The notes beneath the pieces are model-generated. The model ran no database searches. It had not been told where the DNA came from and was given only the letters and a program-made list of their open reading frames with translations. The position numbers were made by a program, and so were the translations under genes. Below, piece after piece: positions 9,327 to 20,380 of a DNA stretch of 28,996 nt. The stretch comes from Hofstenia miamia (lineage: Eukaryota; Xenacoelomorpha; Acoela; Hofsteniidae): the NCBI GenBank assembly GCA_900660155.1, contig CABFPE010000004.1, forward strand, positions 3,839,362-3,868,357, read 5' to 3'. Position 1 is the first letter of the stretch. The number at the start of each line of letters is the position of its first letter.

Positions 9327-12300
9327 TTCTACATGTTTATGTTGTTGTTGCTCTTTTTACTGTGTCTTGTTTTACTTGTATGTGCTTTTTCAAATTGAAT
9401 TGATAGATTCCTTCCCTGAGGTTAGCTATGATGCTGTCAATGTGAATTTTTTGCTTTAATTACCTACTGATGCCATTATTCTGGTTGTTCAAGTTAATTG
9501 ATGGAGTTACTTGTGGAGGCTTGATTCTCAAATATCAGTAAACTGTTATTTTGGTAATTTGACTCTTTTGTTCTTTGGATTTGTTCTTACTAGAGACTTG
9601 CTTTCTTGTTACTTTATGAAGTTTATCTTTTTGTTACCCCTTGGATTTCTTATTTATTGTTACTGAAAGAATTGTTTTCTTGTTACCCCCACATTTACCA
9701 AATTACTGCTCTCCTGTTTCTTTGCCTCATTAGTAGCATATGGATATGGAAACTTCACCCCTCACATCATCATATGCCTCATCTGCAGACACTGTCTTTC
9801 AACCAACCTCTTTGTGATCCAAAGCCAACTCACCTGTCAGACATTTCTATTATGCACTCACTGAATTGAATGTGCTCCCAGCCCTTTAGGAAATGATTCA
9901 GAATGAGTTGCTGAGCTCTGGAACAGTTATTACCCTCTCAAGAGGAAGCCTGCCAGCACATAAACAGTTTGAATAATGAATTCATGTCACTCTCTCTTTG
10001 ATAGTGAGTTCTTGGAATCCAATGTCCTAATGCAGAAAGTTGTGCTTTTGGAAGATCTTGTTCAGCAGGCTACTGAAGCAGAACCTATGACATGATTGAC
10101 ATAATGAAACCCATTTGTGATTGATGTTGCACCTGAAGACTACATCCCAATAGACTCTGGAGCAGTCTCTTGTCAAGAGCTCCATGAAATCCTGCAGGCT
10201 TTCAAGAGCTGAGTGTTCAACAGAATAGCTCATCTAACCCAACAGTTATCTGCCAACATCCTTAACATGTTTGAAACTGTTTAGCAAGTAAGCCTGAGCA
10301 TGCAGGTTGGCAACACTCCACCTGCCTTAGTTGAGCCCCTTAAGTTGAGCTCACACAGCAACTGTGTTGGTACCCACTCTGACCTATGTAACTTCATCAA
10401 ATTCCCTGACTACTTTGTCTACATTGTGCACTTTAACTTTGGCTTCACTAACTGCAATGCCTGTTGCCAGCAGCATCCCAATAAGCACTGCCAACCAGTT
10501 TGTTAGCTCTTCTCTTAAGCCAAAGGCTTCCAAGGATTTGTGATTCTCTGGCTCAATGCTTCCCCTCAAGTCAACCATCAGTGAGTATGTCAATAAGCAC
10601 ATAGTGCTTCCCAAGTTTTCCAAAAAAATTGAAAAGTGTCTCAATATTTCAAAGATTGGTTCTTTCTTTTTGAATTACCAGAAAGACACAGTCATTTGAT
10701 TTCCACTGTTCCTGCAAGGATTGACATACAACCAATATATGATGCTGGACAAGTGAAATTAATCTGATTATCAACTGCTGGTAAGATATTTTGAAGACCA
10801 CTATAGAGCCCCACACAATAAGCAGCAATACATGACATTGCTCAGTAAATTTAGTTTAAGAAGGGCAATGATGTTCATAATTTCATCACCCAAGTAGGAC
10901 ATTTCTTTCATTTTAAAAAGACGTCCCCAAGTATTCTCAGCATGGTCTATTGTCATATGTATATGTATGTCATGGGTTCCCCTGGCAATCTGGCCTCAAA
11001 TGGAACTAAAATGTGATCCAGAGGATGACCTTGCTATGCTAATCAAGAAATCAATCAGTATTATGTATCTGGTGTAGAACAGTGAATAGACAATGATATC
11101 TCCAAATTCCTATGAGGCACCTAGTCTCCTGTCAGGAAGGATCTTCCTGTGACTAGGGGAAGTGTTAATAAGTCTGTTCTCATTATTTCTAAGACTGGCA
11201 CAATGTCTCTGCAACCCATGCCAGAAGTGATCTGTCAATGTACAGACAGATTTGGCCAAATAGGTCATATGAGGAGTTCAGGTAGTCAAGTTATCAATGT
11301 GTTTGAGCCCATTGAAAGATTCTACCTAGGTGCATAGTTCATATCAGATAAAGATGAAAGTGAAAATGCACCTGAAGAATTGTTTGAAGAACTGCCTTAG
11401 CTTAAACTAGAAGGAGTGCTGGGTTCACACTAGTGATCAATGTAACAACTCTTATTATAAATTTGATTGTAGCATCATCCAAACAAAATAAGCTGCTTAC
11501 AAAGAAAGTCAATAAAAAGGACTTAAGATCAAATTTTGATATGATTGGAAATGTATTATGAAATCTAGTATCATCTTAATTTAGTTTGTATATTGCAACC
11601 AAGAAACAACAGTGCAATTTAGTACAAATAAGTATTTGTTGATATAATGATTTTGACCAAACAAAGGGGGCAATAGATTTAAATTTTGAAATCAACAGGT
11701 ACTTTTTCAAGTGAATTTTGTTGTAACAATTGATAAAGAAATTTCTTCAGAATTCTTACATTGATTTATTGTTACAATTTGAATATTTAATACAATGTCA
11801 AATTAAACAAGTTGTGTTTAGCAGTGGCTTGGATCCATTATGGGAACAATTCTAGCTTCCTTGTGCCAAGCTATGAAAGTGTACTTTTAGGTTAGGAATA
11901 GGGGTTTTTATTCTCATTTAGCTGATTATTAATTATACTACATAACATGTATTAGAAAATAAGGCTAGCAAACCAAACATGGGTATTTTTATTTATATTA
12001 TTTTAGATCCAAATTTATGATGATAATGTGACCAATAATGTGACCAAGCATGTATCAGTTATTAGATGTAGGATAGGAAGCCACCATGTATAACAAGTCA
12101 GGTTGCAAGTACATGAAACACTTTTACAAATAGAGACTAAGTGGAGTTGTGTCTTTTCTTGAATATACACTGAGCTAGGATAGAGTACACATAAGTTATA
12201 TCAATGAGCTGAGAAGTGGAACTCAACCAACTGGAACATATGTGAGCCTGAGATACTGGATGTGGAGATTGGCCTCAGGTGGATGCCTAGTTACCAATGA

Positions 12301-12874
12301 TTAGAAGAGATGCTGTGAGGCTTCATCACCTAAATAGTGTTCATGGTAATGTCTATAAATTAAAGTTAATGGAATTAAAGATGTGGAAGTAAAGCAGTAT
12401 GATATTAGTACATCCCTACTTGCAAGTACACTGCTCTGGTTTATCAAGAAATAGTGAGAAGAAACAGATAACAATGCCTGGTAGAGGATGCTACATGATA
12501 ACCTAGTCAATGTAGAAGAGGAAAGCTTTGATGATATTTTTCATGATAGTAATGTGTTTAATAAAAACAAACTTGAGAAACTTTCCAAATGTTAAATGTA
12601 TGATTAAAGATATTGATGCTGTTAAAATTAACAATAACAATGAATTCATGGTAGTGTTTTTACTATAAATTTGATAACCTTATGAATGTAGGTTAGAAGA
12701 GTTTTATATTAAGTTTATTGTGATAGTAATGTATCTAACCAAAACAAATTTGAGAGATACACATAGCCTTAAAGAAAGGCTGTAACTGGATGCTGCATGA
12801 TCCTGAAATCTGGGACCTTAACCTAATTTTTCTGTTTAGAAATGAATACCCAAGCTCAATCAAAAGTGTGCTAG
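9327..12874. other. Degraded, gag-like interior between two direct repeats
   Basis: No intact gene. Between about 9700 and 11400 base composition is visibly richer in G and C than the flanks and stops are patchy, as in old coding DNA. A plus frame near 10770-10850 reads DYQLLVRYFEDHYRAPHNKQ, reminiscent of a retroelement capsid segment. Further on, 11239-11280 reads RFGQIGHMRSSG, which resembles a CCHC zinc knuckle with the flanking Cys codons changed to TTT and GGT. A tract ending in acidic residues (DKDESENAPEE, about 11350) follows. No protease, reverse transcriptase or integrase is visible, and 11400-12870 shows nothing I recognise. A gag relic of an LTR element is my best guess, with low confidence. 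Confidence 0.35.
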
Positions 12875-13039
12875 TGTTATTTTCCCTCTCACATTTTGTG
12901 GCCTTTATTTGATATGACAATAATTAGATAGGCTCTGACAATAATTTGGGGACCATGTTGAAACAAGCAGCAACTAATAGCTACTTGATTCTCCACCCTG
13001 AATTATGGCCACATTTGTTCTTTCCTATTCACCCAGACA
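12875..13039 (+). repeat. Direct repeat copy 2, candidate LTR
   Basis: Same orientation as 9118-9326, with TGTTATTTTC at the start and CAGACA at the end. It lacks about 41 bases (the TATA-like part) present in copy 1. The sequence just upstream has no obvious polypurine tract, which weakens the LTR reading; two insertions of one short dispersed repeat remain possible. Confidence 0.5.
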
Positions 13040-13689
13040 AAATCATATAATATTTTACACTGTGGTTAAATTATGATTGATGGTCTGCACAAATGCATGG
13101 TAACTACATACTATTTATCTTATTTATTATCTATATGTATGTCTTGAGAAAATAAACTTTGTTGAGATACATAATTCAAAAGTGATACACAATGTGGCAG
13201 CACTGCTTATTTTCTTGAGGAAACACTTTGATGTGAATGATATTCAGTGTGATGCCATGTGGAATTGGTGAAAAAAACTCTTCTTGTTACTTAAAGAAAG
13301 CACAGTTATTTTCAATTACCAATTATTGTTTTTGCTGGATTCAGAGATAGATTAGGTTTATATCTTACAGTTTATCACTATAGAGCACCCTTTTATTAGA
13401 GTCAGAATACCAAATTGGTGGTTTACCAATAATCAATCTAGCATTTATACAATATGCATTCCCAAGTTCCAAAATCTTAAAGATAAAAAGGATGTTTATG
13501 TAACTTTTTATCTTGGATATCACCAGCAAATGAAATATAATTTTCATTTTCACAATAAGTTATGCCATCATTGTCAATTTTGTCAACAAAAGTTAGCTGT
13601 GTGAATTTTTCAACCACTCTTTACTACCCATTCTTAATAAGAATGTGTTTTTAACTTTTGAGCTGTGTTGAGGAACAAAGCCTTAAACT
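13040..13689. other. Unassigned stretch at the 3' side of the minus-strand element
   Basis: No recognisable motif on either strand. It is where the reverse transcriptase of the minus-strand element at 13690-15610 should continue, but I cannot find the RT motifs. Either that part was lost or replaced, or decay has erased it. Confidence 0.4.
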
Positions 13690-15610
13690 AATTCCCCTTA
13701 CATTTTGCTTTATTCAGTTTAGTTGAAATATATTTAATGTAGAGATTAATCCATGATGAGTCTTTGATAGACATTGTGAAAGTTATCATAGGAAAGCAGG
13801 AATTAAAGCAGTGACATAACAAATTTGCAAAGGTGTTAGTAGCAAGATTGGATAGAATAGAATAGAAATAACCATATTCTGAATTCTCTAAAGGAGTGAT
13901 AAACCTTCTTTTATTATTCATGCTGCATAGCTGGAAAGTTACCTTTACCTGATAATAGGGATGTTTATACTTCAAATTAGATGTAAGGCAAGGCAGTGAG
14001 TCTTAATTTGAGACTTAAAAAACACATCTGTTGTGAAAGGCCAAATTATTTGAGAAAAAGAATCCAAAAATGATTTGGCTCTTAAAAGAGGGGATGCAAC
14101 AATATAGTGAGTGTTAAGATTATTAAATTCACCTCACATGAGTATGTTAGAAGATGGGTATTCAATAAGATCATTCTTTTTGTATATTTTCCTTGTAGGA
14201 TACAGGAGTGTGATATGTAACATTAACAAAGAAGGGGCTATAGTAAAAATCACTTACACATTTTATCCAAAAACTTTCAAATAGGGAAGGAGAGTTGAAA
14301 ATCATTGCATTAATATTGTTGGAAATGTAAGCAGCAATACCACCATCAGAATTACAGTGATTACAATTGGATCTATGATGAAACCTACTTAGATCTCTGT
14401 CTTTTTGAAGTAGGTGATAACCTTGGTATGGCTACACATGAATCATGTACAGATTTGTTGATGAAAGTTTCTGTGACTAAGCAGATATTTATGTTAAGTG
14501 AAATATGATTATTATGAAGGAGTGAACAAGTTTTCTATATGCATTCTGGTAAAAATACTAAAGCCTTTTAAGAGAACTTGCTTTATTGCCCAAAATGAAG
14601 GATAACAAGAAACACCTAGTCATTTGGGAGGTGGATGATTTCCCCAGACAATTCTGGATAACAATGAAGCTTTTTCTTTCAAGGAAATCAGGCATTTACT
14701 AACAAAGGCATTGTGTGCAGTTGTATTCTGCAAATGCTTGTTCTCATTAGAGGCAAGGAATTTTGAGCATTTAACCTGTGTTGGATCATTTTTATGTGGA
14801 CAACAGACTCCCAACAGCATTGTGCATTATTAGACCAATTTTTTGCTGTGACCATATTTACAACATTTAGTACAATAAAGAATATGAAAATGATCTGATA
14901 TCCAACATGTATACACATCAAGTATGATATAGCTATTTCACATGATTAATGTCCCAATATTAGGAGGGGGAGTTTTACAGGTGATAGTATGTTACTGGTG
15001 AACTTTTTAATTCAAGAGAACATCAAAAGCCTTGTCAGAGCAGTCATTAAGTTTCAAATTTAAAACTGGATCAGCTTGACAAATTAGATTAGCTATATCA
15101 GTCTTGTTATCTGATATACAGGGTTCCAGGACATGAGAAGTAGCAATTTTGGAAAAGAGAGGAGATCTAAAAGTGATTTTGTTAGGAAAAATAGGTGCTA
15201 ATTCTTTAGTCATATTATGAACACTATCAAATTTTAAAAGTAACATAGCTTTTGTTATCTGAAGAAATCTTTTTATACCAGTAGAAATACCTTTGCTTTT
15301 AAGAACTGTAATAAAGTTTGATTTAGCTGTTAGAATTTCTTTATGAGAGGGGTGACCAGATTCTTTGGCAAAAAAACCAATTGAAAGAGATTGAAGATTG
15401 TGAAACAGGGAAGCTGTTGATGGATGATGTTTGCATATGAGATGTGTTTCATTGGGTTGCTTGTTAAGGTTAAATGTGAATAAATAAATTCAATTGATTG
15501 ATTTTTGGCTATATTTACAAGGTTTACTAAGGAGTTGTACATTTCTGAGTTTATCTACTGTTTTGAGGAGTGGAGGTTTGTACTTCAGTGAAAACATGTT
15601 GTGAAGGACA
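13690..15610 (-). pseudogene. Non-LTR retrotransposon, ORF1 + endonuclease, RT missing
   Basis: Read on the minus strand from high to low coordinates. ORF1 is an open stretch from about 15410 to 15007, including KESGHPSHKEILTAKSNFIT, KAMLLLKFDSVHNMTKELAP, FPNKI and DIANLICQ. A zinc-knuckle-like segment follows (about 14930-14750: CTKCCKYGHS, CPHKNDPTQVKCSKF). Next is an APE-type endonuclease: YHLLQKDRDLSR (about 14420-14385), GGIAAYISNN (about 14346-14317) and FESFWIKC. The end is the linker before RT (13820-13690: FNSCFPMITF, SSWINLYIKY). ORF1 and endonuclease are in different frames with many stops. Loss of the 3' half is opposite to the usual 5' truncation of such elements, so a later insertion or deletion probably removed it. 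It belongs to the jockey/CR1/L2 assemblage; the exact clade is not determinable. Confidence 0.85.
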
Positions 15611-15639
15611 CTTTGTTCAAAACAATAACGAGTGATTGT

Positions 15640-17042
15640 TGTCCTCCTTTAATCTGTGTAAATGATGTTCAACAAGTTCTGAAAACTGTTAAATGCAACA
15701 CCTTGTGAGGTCAATTTTAAACTGCCAATATCCAGATTCATGGAAACATGCCATTATACATGGAAACCCTTAAAAAACAATGTCTCAAAATTTGATCCAC
15801 AATATTTTCATTCTATAGCAGCAACTCCTATTACGGCCAGGTGTCTGGATTGTCTAGTCCTCGAAAAGTCTGTAGATATTCTTGGCCAAAATCAGGATCC
15901 AATGTAATTTGCTTACTGTTCTGGACGGTGATCAACAGATGCTCTTCTATGCACTATAGATTTCATTGCAAATACGATTGATGCTTCTCACCCTTGTATA
16001 GTGAAAGGTCTATACCCTGACTACAGTTCTGCCTTTAACAAAATTTTTTAGAACTAGCTGCTCAGTAAATAATATTTCGACAAGCTCCATCTGGTTAGCT
16101 AATTGGCTACTTTCTTATATGGATAATTGGAGATAACGTGTTCAATTTTCCCCAACTCAAGACTCAGAATATGTACAACTTGAAGTCGGTGTTCCTCAAG
16201 GTGGCCCTTTAAGTAGCCCTCTTTTTACAAATGACACGAATGATATAAACAATGAAACCTTAAACATTAATCCTGAGAAAGGCAATTTATCTAAATACTC
16301 AGATGATACTCGACTGCTTTATAAGATTACTAATGATAAAAATGAACATCAATATGAAAATTACAAATACTATGTTTCTGCTACTTTGAATATATCCCCT
16401 AAAAGAACCTATTACTGAACCCTGCAAAGTCCAAAAAATAACCTTCTCATCAAGAATAGTTCACTGTGAAAAACTTCGTGAAATAGCTCAACTTTCCATC
16501 AGTCTTGATAAACAGATCGTTCCAACTGTTACAGAAATATAATTCAATCCGCAGTATCACACCTGTCATTAAATTAGTTCATCTTGCTTCAAGAACATCG
16601 TTATTTAAAACCTACGTTTTACCCCACTACCTATATGCATCAGCTGTCTGGTTCCTGGTCTGACAGTAGCTGATAGGAAGAAGCTTAGAAAATCATTACG
16701 TTACTACTCCAATGCCTGTGGATTAGATAAATCAAATCGTATTACCATTATTAATGAATCCTTCAAGAAGACATTTTCCAAAGCTGTACATCATATTGAT
16801 AATTCTCACCCCCTACACCACAAGAGTTTTAACAAGAAGAAACTTTCAAATTTTTTACTGCAGAACAACTATTTACAGAAATTCCTTTGTGCCAGCAGCG
16901 TGTTATTTCTTGGTGAACGGAATTCCTCCAAATTAACTTTGAATTATTCAAATGTTTCAAATGTTTTGTATATATATATATATATGTTTTCCCATTTACC
17001 TGTATAAGGTACCGGAAATAAAGCGTTTAATTATTATTGTTA
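15640..17042 (+). pseudogene. Rex1/CR1-like non-LTR retrotransposon, RT and 3' end
   Basis: Reverse transcriptase motifs appear in order in shifting frames: VNDVQQVLKTV (about 15660), FDPQYFHSIAATPITARCLD then LVLEKSVDILGQ (about 15790-15895), STDALLCTIDFIANTI, a GLYPDYSSAFNKI motif A (about 16005-16045), LEVGVPQGGPLSSPLF (motif B, about 16180-16225) and LSKYSDDTRLLYKI (motif C, about 16290-16330; YSDD where YADD is usual, both catalytic Asp kept). The C-terminal frame from 16660 is open to past 16930, with DRKKLRKSLRYYSNACGLDK and DNSHPLHHKSFNKKKLSNFL, typical of the Rex1 group. The 3' tail has AATAAA (17018-17023) and ends in a TTATTATTGTTAT run. Upstream parts are absent (5' truncated). 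Stops and frameshifts mean it is inactive. Confidence 0.88.
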
Positions 17043-17246
17043 TATATAAATTTATTCCAGATATTAAAGTGAGACTATTTCGTTAACTTTACTATTTCTT
17101 GCAATACACTATCTTCCAATTTCAAAATGTATGGTAAAAAATTTTTAAAAAAGTAATTTACTGTTGAATTTTAGTAAACATGTGCAACTCTTTTTTCTGT
17201 CATAATCAGCTTTAGCAAACCAATGAGTTAAACATAATGATCAATC
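16961..17246. repeat. Duplicated block B, copy 1 (includes Rex1-like 3' tail)
   Basis: Matches 18862-19132. It covers the (TA)n run, the GTTTTCC.ATTTACCTGTATA segment of the LINE 3' region, TATATATAAATTTATTCCAG and about 200 further bases ending at AATGATCAAT. Copy 2 lacks about 25 bases including the AATAAA. The retrotransposon's 3' end was therefore already next to this flank when the block was copied. Confidence 0.9.
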
Positions 17247-17407
17247 GGAATTTACGAGTTATTGTTAATGTATGGTATTCTCAGCATTAGTGTTTGTGAA
17301 GTCATATTGTAACAGTGGCGAATAAAAAATATTTTTTAGAGAGGCCCAATGCAAGTTAAAATGCTAAGTGCATAATTCGGTACAATGACTGTTAAAAAAT
17401 ATTACAT

Positions 17408-17701
17408 AAAATTCAAAACCATCCGTGAAATTCACCATCGTTTACAGATTCCAAAAATGCAAATATGCCATTTATGCAACTTCTCAAGACCCAACTGAAT
17501 TTTTAAATCTTTTAATTATTTATTTTTTTTAGCCCAAATTAGTAATATTGATAGTGGGCAGTTGTGTGAAATCGTATCAAATTTTTCAACAAAATAGGAT
17601 TATTTTTAGAAACAACGTTATTTTTGTGTAATATTTTTCACGAAAATATGCACTAAATTGAATGCATTATGGATTTCAAATTATACGATTTCATTATGCA
17701 C
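17408..17701. repeat. Duplicated block A, copy 1
   Basis: About 290 bases beginning AAAATTCAAAACCATCCGTG and ending TTATACGATTTCATT. It matches 18569-18854 with scattered substitutions and small indels. No coding potential is seen. Bases 17247-17407, between B1 and A1, have no counterpart at the second B-to-A junction, where B leads directly to A-like sequence. Confidence 0.92.
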
Positions 17702-18568
17702 TACAAATGAACAATTTTGAGTGCATCCTTAATGACATAGAATTAAGTAATTCAGAAAAGGTTTACATAAAATTATGAGTGTTGAATTTTGGTGAATATT
17801 TTGATAAAATTCAAGAAAATCAAAATCCCAAAATGCAAAATCTTGCTAAAATCAATGAAATTTTAAAATTAAGAATAATTTTGTTGGATTTTGAGAAGTC
17901 ACAATAGTGTTTCATGAAATTTTGGAGAAGGTGCATGTTCGTGAAGTCCGCCCACATTATTGAATTTGGATACAAAAATTTGATGCACCCAATTGGGTAA
18001 AAAAGAATTTGGTTTGTAATTTTTTTCACCACTTTAATGAACTATTCTTTTAGAGGGGTCCGAAAACCTCGGCCACCTTCGGTATCCACGCTTGTATTGT
18101 AATATACTTAAGCATTTGTTGAGGCTCTAGAATTTACATTGTTTAAAAAACTCACAGAGTAGAAACTTTTCCATGACAAAAGAAGCGAGTTTACTTCAAT
18201 TGTAAATTATTTTTATATTTTAAAGGTAAAATTTAATTGATGTTGTAGTCATCTGGTGGAGGGGGATTTCTACCTGCCCTCCCCCGAGATCTATTACTAT
18301 TGCGATGGTGTTGGTCTCCTTGTCACCCCTGCAGCTTTTAGGTTGCACGCAAATTGGTAACAATTTATTCATTAATTTACAATTATAATGAAGATTGAGT
18401 TAGTCAAAGGTACATTTAAACTTAATTTATATCAAACTTTATGTTTCGTATGTTCTTTCTTGACTATCCATTGTTTTCAGATTAAAGCAATAGTAAAGGC
18501 TGCTAATTTACCCTGTTTTTGCAATGACAGTTTTGGAAAGTTTCACAAAGTATTTAATGATCAATTAT
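17702..18568. other. Unassigned stretch between the A copies
   Basis: No recognised gene. Most of it is AT-rich. A short GC-rich part lies at about 18245-18300 (a G5 run followed by C-rich sequence) and another at 18055-18095. The last 20 bases (AATGATCAATTA) resemble the end of block B, as if another B-to-A junction had been here. Confidence 0.4.
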
Positions 18569-18854
18569 AAAATTCAAAACCATCCGTGAAATTCACCATC
18601 ATTTACAGATTCCAAAAATGCAGATATGCAATTTATGCAACTTCTCAAGACCCAATTGAATTCTTAAATCTTTTATTATTTAATTTTTTAGCCCAAAGTA
18701 GTAATATTGATAGTGGGCATTTGTGTGAAATCGTATCAAATTTTTCAACAAAATAGGATTATTTTTAGAAACAATGGTATTTGTGTGTAATATTTTTCAC
18801 GAAAATATGCACTAAATTGAATGCATTATGGATTTCAAATTATACGATTTCATT
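18569..18854. repeat. Duplicated block A, copy 2
   Basis: Same orientation as 17408-17701 and highly similar. It is followed by GTGTGTTTTGTG, a longer (TA)n run (about 18866-18891) and block B copy 2. A plus B form a unit of roughly 565 bases here. Confidence 0.92.
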
Positions 18855-18861
18855 GTGTGTT

Positions 18862-19132
18862 TTGTGTATATATATATATATATATATATATTTGTTTTCC
18901 TATTTACCTGTATATTCCCATTATTGTTATATATAAATTTATTCCAGATATTAAAGTGAGACTATTTCGTTAACTTTATTATTTCTTGCAATACACTATC
19001 TTCCAATTGCAAAATGTATGGTCAAAAACTTTTAAAAATTAATTCAATGTTGAATTTTAGTAAACATGTGCAACTCTTTTTTCTGTCATAATCAGCTTTA
19101 GCAAACCAATGAGTTAAACATAATGATCAATT
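18862..19132. repeat. Duplicated block B, copy 2
   Basis: Matches 16961-17246 in the same orientation, with a deletion of the AATAAA-containing part of the LINE tail. It runs directly into GAAAATTCAAAACC (19134-19147), the first bases of block A, after which the similarity stops at the telomere-like tract. Confidence 0.9.
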
Positions 19133-19145
19133 AGAAAATTCAAAA

Positions 19146-19161
19146 CCTAACCCTAACCCTA
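19146..19161. repeat. Interstitial telomere-like (CCCTAA)n tract
   Basis: CCTAACCCTAACCCTA is about 2.7 copies of CCCTAA, the complement of the TTAGGG telomere repeat used by many animals. It sits exactly where a third copy of block A breaks off. It could be a repair scar or chance, since it is only 16 bases. Confidence 0.6.
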
Positions 19162-20380
19162 TGCGTGTTTTGAAAAAGAAATTTGTACTCAAAATTAAGC
19201 AGCGCGTGTCATTTTATTGCTATTCACATATAAATTTTAAACTTCCCAATAGACTCTAACTAGAGTTACAAGAACTGCTAGATTGTGATACACCCAGTCA
19301 ATATTGAGTGTCTTCTATTTCAAAAGTTCTAGATTTTGCTTGTAATTATGAGGGTATAAAGAATTACCTTGTAGTACGGTATTGGCTTTTCTGGGAAATT
19401 GATTCAGTTGGAACATTTCAAGGAATATGAAAATAGTATTTTTGTACGTATTTTCGTTATGTGTGCGCCAGGTCTATATAGCTTTCTTATTTAGAAAATC
19501 ATTTTATGTAAATGGTCATAAAATTAATCTTCAATGAAATTAAGCTTTGTATTCTAAATTGCTAAGCAGTTGGTATATCTTTGTCCTGGAGGGTGAAATT
19601 TAGGCTACTAAAACTTCAATTTGATTTGTAGAATTTTAAATAAATTATTGCGAACATGATATTTGCCAATTTTTTTAAATAGAACAAATTATATATCATT
19701 ATTTTAACAAAGTTGTCGATTATAAAAATTAATGACTTTTTAAATTCATTGTACAAAAACTAAAGTATGTCTTATAAGTAAGATGATATTATATCCATGT
19801 ATAAAAATAAAGCAAATAATATTGGTAATTCACAAGCTCTTCTTAAAAGGCTTGAATTTCATTTGTTTATCAAGAAGATTTGAAAAATACTGTTAAGGAA
19901 ATGTTAAGTAGCATTCAGATTTACAACTTTGTTCACAACTTTTTCGAATTTAATGAGGTTGCCTACAAAATTTGTAAGTCTGAATGCAAAAGAACTTTGT
20001 TGTCAACAAAGTTTTCAGAGATAAATCGATTCTACTTTGACCGGCAGCTTTTGGCGAGATAATGAGGTTGACACATTGGTGTTTCTAGAATTTTTTTTGT
20101 GGGAGCTGTCAGGGGCTATGTGTTGCGAAAGGGGAAAGGGTGGGTGTTTAATGCCAAACATAGTATAAGATTGATCGCGAGCTATCAATCATAAATCTGA
20201 TTTACAAAGTTTTACTCTGTCTTTGCGAACTTACGCGTGGACCGAAATAAGTTACTTTTACTGGTCATTTTTGTTCTTTTTATCTAATTAGGACAAGTAT
20301 TAGATGTATAAGAAAAAAAATAATTTAGAGGTATTAGATCTTTAATTAAGCTACATAATATTTGACATAATACTACATTG
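19162..20380. other. Unassigned stretch
   Basis: No recognisable gene. An open frame at 19880-20062 (+) has no motif I know. A tract at 20100-20150 is richer in G than its surroundings, next to the 3' end of the hAT relic, and could be that element's non-coding flank. I could not identify terminal inverted repeats for it. Confidence 0.4.

Noticed and set aside
18245..18300. Hairpin or terminator formed by the G5 and C-rich runs
   Set aside because: The runs are not reverse complements of each other over more than a few bases, so no stable stem is supported.
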